Shown here one piece after another: positions 22,194 to 26,130 of a DNA stretch of 26,130 nucleotides. This DNA is from DASSFG01 sp035547915 (GTDB lineage: Bacteria > Planctomycetota > Planctomycetia > Pirellulales > JAICIG01): NCBI GenBank assembly GCA_035547915.1, contig DASZTS010000070.1, positions 1 through 26,130 of the forward strand. The letters run 5' to 3'. The notes under the pieces were generated by a model, which saw nothing but the letters and a program-made list of their open reading frames with translations, was not told the origin of the DNA and did no database searches. The translations under genes and the position numbers were made by a program. Position 1 is the stretch's first letter, and each line of letters starts with the position of its first letter.

Positions 22194-22912
22194 GGACAGC
22201 TCGCATGTTTACGTTCGTCGCTCGCAACGCGGCCATCTTCGAGGGTGATGACGCGGTCGGCGAAACCGTACACTCGCGCATCGTGTGTCACCACCACGGC
22301 GACGCGTTCCGGATTGAGGGCCAACTCGCGGATCAGCTCCATCACCCGATGTCCGGTCTGGGCATCGACGGCCGAGGTTGGTTCATCGCACACGAGCAAG
22401 TGAGGTTCGTGGACCAAGGCCCTGGCGATCGCCACCCGCTGCTGCTGCCCGCCGGAAAGCTCTCGGGGTCGCGCATCACAACGGTCACCCAACCCGACAG
22501 CCTCTAGCATTTGCTTCGCCAGGCGGAGAGCATCTAAGCGCGAAAATCCTCGAATCACGAGAGGCACGGCTACGTTTTCGGCCGCGGTGAGGGCCGGCAA
22601 AAGGTTGAATTGCTGGAAAACGAAGCCGACGTTTTCGGCCCGGAAGGCGCTTTTGGCCTCCTTGGAGAGCTCGTTCATCGCCACACCCAGCACGTCGACA
22701 TCGCCCGACGTGGCGTCGAGCGTGCCCGCCAGAATGGAGATCAGCGTCGTCTTGCCGCAGCCACTAGGACCGACCAAAAGGGTCAATTCTCCTGGCTGGA
22801 TGTCAATGGTCACGCCCTGCAGAGCGCGGACACGCGATGTTCCCGTCCCGTAGTCTTTGGTCACATCGCGACAGTGTATGCCAGCATGGGAGATGGTGGG
22901 GCACGACGTCAT
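22190..22912 (-). CDS. ABC transporter ATP-binding protein (DevA/LolD type)
   Basis: The 240-residue ATPase shows Walker A GPSGCGKT (48-55), Q loop VFQQFNLLPALT, signature LSGGQQQR (152-159), Walker B HLLVCDEPTSAVD (171-183; Val in place of the usual Leu in the D loop) and the switch His in VVVTHDARV. The MacB/LolD/DevA class fits because the partner permease has a MacB-like fold. It overlaps the permease stop and the fusion-protein start by 4 bases on each side, so all three genes are translationally coupled and likely form one exporter. Confidence 0.95.
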   Translation of the reverse strand: MTSCPTISHAGIHCRDVTKDYGTGTSRVRALQGVTIDIQPGELTLLVGPSGCGKTTLISILAGTLDATSGDVDVLGVAMNELSKEAKSAFRAENVGFVFQQFNLLPALTAAENVAVPLVIRGFSRLDALRLAKQMLEAVGLGDRCDARPRELSGGQQQRVAIARALVHEPHLLVCDEPTSAVDAQTGHRVMELIRELALNPERVAVVVTHDARVYGFADRVITLEDGRVASDERKHASCP

Positions 22913-24045
22913 TGAAACACCATGCCCGGCTCAAGGACCAGCAAGCGGCGGATGCTGAGCAAACTCGATAGCAGGACGATGACGAGCACCGCCCCGCCCG
23001 TCAGCACCAAGACCTGCCAGGGCAGAAAGAACGACATGATCGGACGTATCGCCTGCAAAATAAGGCCCAGAGCGGTGGCCAGCCCGACGCCCAGACAATA
23101 GCCGATGCTTCCCACGACGGCCGCCTGGACGAAAATCATGCGTACGATCCGACGGTCGCTCATTCCCATCGCTTTCAAGGCGCCGAACTGCCTCAGATTT
23201 TCGACCGTGAACAGATAGAAGGTCTGGCCAGCGATGGCCGTGCCCACGATGAATCCCAACAACACCGTCGAGCCAGAATTGACGGGAATACCAGTACGCT
23301 CGAGATAATACGACATGGTGAGCCAGGAGAATTGATTCTGCGTGAGCGCCTGTAACCGTGTCTGCTGGCGGATGCGCTTCGCGACAACGTCAGGCCGCTC
23401 GCCGGGCGCGCACTTCGCCAGCACGAACGACAACGAGCGCCGCGTGGCGGGCACGAACAAGGTCGCGCGGTCGAACCGTGTGTAGATGATTGGTTGCGTG
23501 GCAAAGGTGTACGACGCCTTGAAAATCCCGACGATCACGGCCCGGTGGTCGTTCATCTCGATCGTCTTGCCGAGCCGCAGGGGTTCGCCGGGCCACATAT
23601 AGTGGAAGCCGGCCTCGTCGACGAGCACGGAGTCGGCAAGCTGCAGGTCGCCGACCTTTCCCAAGATCAGCTCGCGCGGAGAGCCGACCAGCGTGGCATC
23701 ATCGACTCCCAGCAGGATGACGCTCTGGTAGTTGCCGTTTTCCAATTGGGCCTGGGCCGCTCCCTTGTAAAGGTTGACGGCCCAGGCGACGCCGTTCACT
23801 CCGCGGACGCGCAGAAAGGCCGTATCGGCGATCGGTTTGAGATCGTCGATGTAGCGCAGGTTGGGGTTCATTACCCAGATATCGGCGTCGTGGATATCGC
23901 GAATCTGGCTCGTGGTGCGAAGCATGATGCCGCAGAACATGGCGGTCTGCTCGGCGATGAGCACGCAGGCGAACGTGATGCCGAAGATGATCGCCCAATA
24001 CTTGCTGCGATCGCCGGTGAGCATCTTTAGTGCGATCCAATACAT
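22909..24045 (-). CDS. DevC-type ABC exporter permease
   Basis: The 378-residue permease has one N-terminal helix (about 15-38), a long periplasmic domain (about 40-250, with the DADIWVMNPNLRYIDDLKPI segment typical of DevC) and three C-terminal helices (about 258-282, 302-335 and 345-368), the MacB/FtsX arrangement. The DevBCA type transports glycolipids or peptides out of the cell in cyanobacteria; the cargo here is unknown. It begins 18 bases after the upstream secreted-protein gene. No strong ribosome site is seen before the ATG at 24045, so its translation may depend on the gene before it. Confidence 0.93.
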   Translation of the reverse strand: MYWIALKMLTGDRSKYWAIIFGITFACVLIAEQTAMFCGIMLRTTSQIRDIHDADIWVMNPNLRYIDDLKPIADTAFLRVRGVNGVAWAVNLYKGAAQAQLENGNYQSVILLGVDDATLVGSPRELILGKVGDLQLADSVLVDEAGFHYMWPGEPLRLGKTIEMNDHRAVIVGIFKASYTFATQPIIYTRFDRATLFVPATRRSLSFVLAKCAPGERPDVVAKRIRQQTRLQALTQNQFSWLTMSYYLERTGIPVNSGSTVLLGFIVGTAIAGQTFYLFTVENLRQFGALKAMGMSDRRIVRMIFVQAAVVGSIGYCLGVGLATALGLILQAIRPIMSFFLPWQVLVLTGGAVLVIVLLSSLLSIRRLLVLEPGMVFQ

Positions 24046-24063
24046 CGGATCCGGCCCGTTCGG

Positions 24064-24549
24064 CTAGCGTTGGTTGCTGGATCGCACCACGGGCGAGCGA
24101 CGCGGGGCGCGCTCGCGGTAACTACCACGGTAGGGCGCGTAAATGGCATTTTCATAGTCGCCGCGTCGGCTGAAATAGACGGCGCCCTCCTCGGCCCGCG
24201 GCTCGGCTCTCGAGAGTCCCTCGACCCGCAGCGCCGACCGAACAGCTCGGCCGCGGATGGCCGTGTGGCCGGTGCGCCGATTTCGGTTTGTGCCACCAAT
24301 GTCTCGCAGCATGATCTCGGCGGGATTCTCGTCGTTCCCGTCAACTCGACCTCCTATCTCGCGTCCGATGTGAACGCCGGCCGAGGTGCCATGATGATAT
24401 CTTTCGAGTTCGCCGGCACTGCCCGTACCGGCGGGCAAAGTCGGATTAGGATTCAATGCTTCCACCTGCGCGTGAAGCATCGATACCGGACCTAGGGCGG
24501 CAACTACCGAAGCTGCGGCCGCCCACCGAAGGACAGACTGCGGTTTCAT
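24064..24549 (-). CDS. Small secreted protein, unknown function, first gene of the exporter operon
   Basis: The 161-residue protein starts with a clear signal peptide (basic n-region KPQSVLR, hydrophobic AAAASVVAALGPV, cleavage likely after MLHA-QV at about residue 27). The mature part is hydrophilic, Arg- and Gly-rich and low in complexity (NPNPTLP, GREIGGRVDGND, RGRAVRSALR, RGSYRERAPRRSP), with no recognised domain and no Cys. GAGGAG lies 8 bases before the ATG, a strong ribosome site. Being co-transcribed with the DevBCA-type genes, it may be a periplasmic partner or surface component, but export itself would be by Sec. The gene is probably lineage-specific. Confidence 0.72.
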   Translation of the reverse strand: MKPQSVLRWAAAASVVAALGPVSMLHAQVEALNPNPTLPAGTGSAGELERYHHGTSAGVHIGREIGGRVDGNDENPAEIMLRDIGGTNRNRRTGHTAIRGRAVRSALRVEGLSRAEPRAEEGAVYFSRRGDYENAIYAPYRGSYRERAPRRSPVVRSSNQR

Positions 24550-24648
24550 GATCTTTACTCCTCATTAAGCCCGCGGAATTTCTGTAAGCCTCGGTCTGTG
24601 AAGTCGACGTCGGCATGTCGTACGATGAACGACGACGACGCACATTTG

Positions 24649-24662
24649 GCAAAGCGTATGCC
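24649..24662 (-). promoter_or_regulatory. Sigma-54-like promoter element upstream of the secreted-protein/exporter operon
   Basis: On the minus strand GGCATACGCTTTGC has GG and GC separated by 10 bases with T-T-T before the GC, which fits the -24/-12 spacing rule. It would start transcription about 88 bases before the ATG at 24549. Flanking bases fit the consensus only in part and no activator gene is in the window. Confidence 0.25.
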
Positions 24663-24749
24663 GTGCGGAATACCGGCCTGAATGGCCTTCATTAGCCGAG
24701 AAAACCGGCCTAAACGAGCAATTCGCAGTGACAGAGCGCGCTGCGGATG

Positions 24750-24765
24750 TGCGAGTTAGCTCGCA
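24750..24765. repeat. Inverted repeat between pdaD-like gene and exporter operon
   Basis: TGCGAG and CTCGCA form a 6-base stem with loop TTAG. It lies upstream of the exporter operon and 124 bases past the decarboxylase stop, so it may be an operator for the former. The region 24550-24889 holds no gene that I can support. Confidence 0.4.
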
Positions 24766-24889
24766 TCGCACGGAAAGCTAGTTTACGTCGAAGAACGGGA
24801 TACGTGGTTCGCGGCCGCGGGCCGCTTGTGACGCCAGTGTCATGAGACGGCGGTTGAACTCTCGGCGGTGCGTCCTTGATCGATCGCCT

Positions 24890-25435
24890 TTATTCGCAGA
24901 ATACGGCCCCCGCCAACACCGTGGTGTAACGGCCGTGTTTGTCGCCCTCGGCACTGTGGGCGATGTTGCGAGTCTTGACGATTTTGCCCGACATCTTGAA
25001 CTCTTGCCGTAGTTCGTCCCAATCCTTGTTCGGGTCGAAATCGATGCCAAGCGTGGTCGCCAGCATCTGCGCAGCGATATCTTCGGCGTGTTCTCCAGCC
25101 TTCTCGTCGGTCTCTCCGAAGCTGTGGAATTCGGAGAGGTATCCATAGCTGTTGGGATCGGCCGGAACCGCGGCGCCGATGGCCGCCGCCAACAGTCGGT
25201 GGGGCTCGTTCGTCGTCAAGCGTGATAGGACCGCGTAAACGATTTGTCCCGGTGAAAGGAGTTTCAGACCCTCATCGCGCGGAACGACCTTGCAGCGCGG
25301 CGGCAAGATCGACGAGACGGTGACGAGATTGACGTGCTCGATGCCCGCATCCCGCAACGCCATCTCAAAGCTCTGTAACTCGTCTCGATCGCGCCCGACC
25401 CCACGCGTAAAGAACAGTTTCTTCGGGATGAACAT
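24890..25435 (-). CDS. pdaD: Pyruvoyl-dependent arginine decarboxylase
   Basis: This enzyme makes agmatine and CO2 from arginine with a pyruvoyl group formed by self-cleavage. The 181-residue sequence begins IPKKLFFTRGVG and contains the cleavage site VSSILPP, where Ser 41-Ser 42 should split so that Ser 42 becomes the pyruvoyl group, then CKVVPRDEGLKLLSPGQIVYAVLSR, and a C-terminal segment NIAHSAEGDKHGRYTTVLAGAVF. A GTG at 25462 would add nine residues; the ATG at 25435 fits the family start and has AGGG about 9 bases before it. No agmatinase or transporter is adjacent. It could serve polyamine synthesis or proton consumption in acid or energy stress. Confidence 0.92.
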   Translation of the reverse strand: MFIPKKLFFTRGVGRDRDELQSFEMALRDAGIEHVNLVTVSSILPPRCKVVPRDEGLKLLSPGQIVYAVLSRLTTNEPHRLLAAAIGAAVPADPNSYGYLSEFHSFGETDEKAGEHAEDIAAQMLATTLGIDFDPNKDWDELRQEFKMSGKIVKTRNIAHSAEGDKHGRYTTVLAGAVFCE

Positions 25436-25604
25436 CGACCAAATCCCTGATCCGCGGAACACAGCGACGCATTATATGCTGTCTCCGATCGACGGACAGG
25501 TTTATCTTGGTTTGCTCTCTTGGGGAAGGTAATCGCCGCCGGCGAATGCCACACGGCAAGATGCCGCTCCGTGGCCTGCTTTATCGATCTAGCGACAGAG
25601 ACCG

Positions 25605-26130
25605 TTATTCGGGCACCAGGACCGCAGCACCATGAACTCGGCCGGCACGCAGCGAATCGAGCGCCTCGTTCGCCTGGGATAGGGGAAAGGGCTCGACCTC
25701 GGTTTGGATAGGTATCGTCGCAGCCAATTGCATGAATTCGATCCCGTCACGGCGAGTCAAATTGGCCACCGAGCACACGGTTCGCTCTCCCCACAAGATT
25801 TCATAGGGGAAGCTTGGTATGTCGCTCATGTGGATTCCCGCGCAGACGACCACGCCACCTTTGCGAACGGCACGTAGCGCCGCGGGAACTAGCTCTCCCG
25901 CCGGTGCAAACAGGATTGCGGCGTCGAGTTCGCGCGGAGGCGGTTCGCCGGAATCTCCGCACCAAACTGCCCCCAGGCTGCGGGCAAATCGCTGCGAATC
26001 CGTATCGCATGCACGAGTGAATGCAAAAACCTCGCGACCTTGGTGTACAGCAACCTGCACCAGAATGTGTGCTGCCGCACCAAAACCATAAAAGCCGAGT
26101 CGTTTGCTATCTCCGGCTTTTACGAGAGAT
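25605..26130 (-). CDS. Zinc-type alcohol dehydrogenase, C-terminal part (cut by window edge)
   Basis: The frame is open from the window edge (N-terminus missing) and ends at 25605. Visible first is the Rossmann dinucleotide loop (GFYGFGAAAHILVQVA), then HQGREVFAFTR, RSLGAVW, an ILFAPAGELVPAALRAVRKGGVVVCAGI substrate/cofactor strand and the ERTVCSVANLTRRDGIEF segment, as in zinc-dependent, MDR-type alcohol dehydrogenases. The catalytic zinc ligands lie in the missing part. The family would oxidise alcohols or reduce aldehydes with NAD(P). It is transcribed toward pdaD across about 170 bases that hold no gene. Confidence 0.88.
   Translation of the reverse strand, partial: SLVKAGDSKRLGFYGFGAAAHILVQVAVHQGREVFAFTRACDTDSQRFARSLGAVWCGDSGEPPPRELDAAILFAPAGELVPAALRAVRKGGVVVCAGIHMSDIPSFPYEILWGERTVCSVANLTRRDGIEFMQLAATIPIQTEVEPFPLSQANEALDSLRAGRVHGAAVLVPE

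Noticed and set aside
23494..24030. 178-residue plus-strand frame opposite the DevC permease
   Set aside because: Antisense to a recognised permease and with no motif.
1..26130. CRISPR arrays, rRNA genes and complete insertion sequences
   Set aside because: No regularly spaced direct repeats, no rRNA-like segments and no complete transposase were seen on either strand.

Overview
The window looks like a chromosomal accessory locus from a GC-rich, environmental Gram-negative bacterium. The gene types (CsrA beside a BON protein, N-type ATPase, DevBCA-type exporter, pyruvoyl arginine decarboxylase, stand-alone receivers, universal stress domain) fit a planctomycete of the Pirellulales type, but no ribosomal or phylogenetic marker is present, so the assignment is an inference from gene style. 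No rRNA, confident tRNA, CRISPR array or complete insertion sequence was seen.

Layout: (1) 1-700: a possible transposase tail abuts a GNAT acetyltransferase that looks like the C-terminal domain of a larger Pat/ADP-forming acetyl-CoA synthetase-like protein. (2) 700-1620, minus strand: BON protein, CsrA and a stand-alone receiver, with a candidate small RNA upstream. (3) 2150-2510: a small membrane protein with its own terminator. (4) 2551-6578, plus strand: four tightly packed signalling genes (globin-coupled histidine kinase, double-receiver protein, REC-PAS-kinase hybrid, ANTAR response regulator). (5) 6590-7122, minus: Hsp20 with a strong terminator. (6) 7123-9815, plus: a long leader with an intrinsic terminator, an ECF-type sigma factor and an MFS transporter. 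(7) 9821-11442, minus: cytidylate-kinase-like protein translationally coupled to a slipin. (8) 11654-18195, minus: a complete N-ATPase operon in the order atpD-C-Q-R-B-E-F-A-G, whose ring subunit carries the Na+ ligand set. (9) 18535-20463, plus: a fusion of a universal stress domain with a GspE/PilB-type ATPase, then a small two-helix membrane protein. (10) 20464-21104: no convincing gene, but a perfect palindrome, a switch-like RNA fold ending in a T tract, and an 83-base imperfect hairpin. (11) 21105-24549, minus: secreted protein plus DevC-DevA-DevB type ABC exporter. (12) 24890-26130, minus: pyruvoyl-dependent arginine decarboxylase and a partial zinc-type alcohol dehydrogenase.

Read together, many of the genes fit a low-oxygen/energy-stress survival locus: haem-based gas sensing, RNA-level regulation (ANTAR, CsrA), small heat-shock protein, universal stress domain, protein acetyltransferase, Na+-ATPase, arginine decarboxylation and alcohol dehydrogenase. 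The functional linkage is inferred from co-location only. The most unusual items are the Usp-GspE fusion, the switch-like RNA at about 20681-20765, and the GNAT reading frame that may begin inside an insertion-sequence end.
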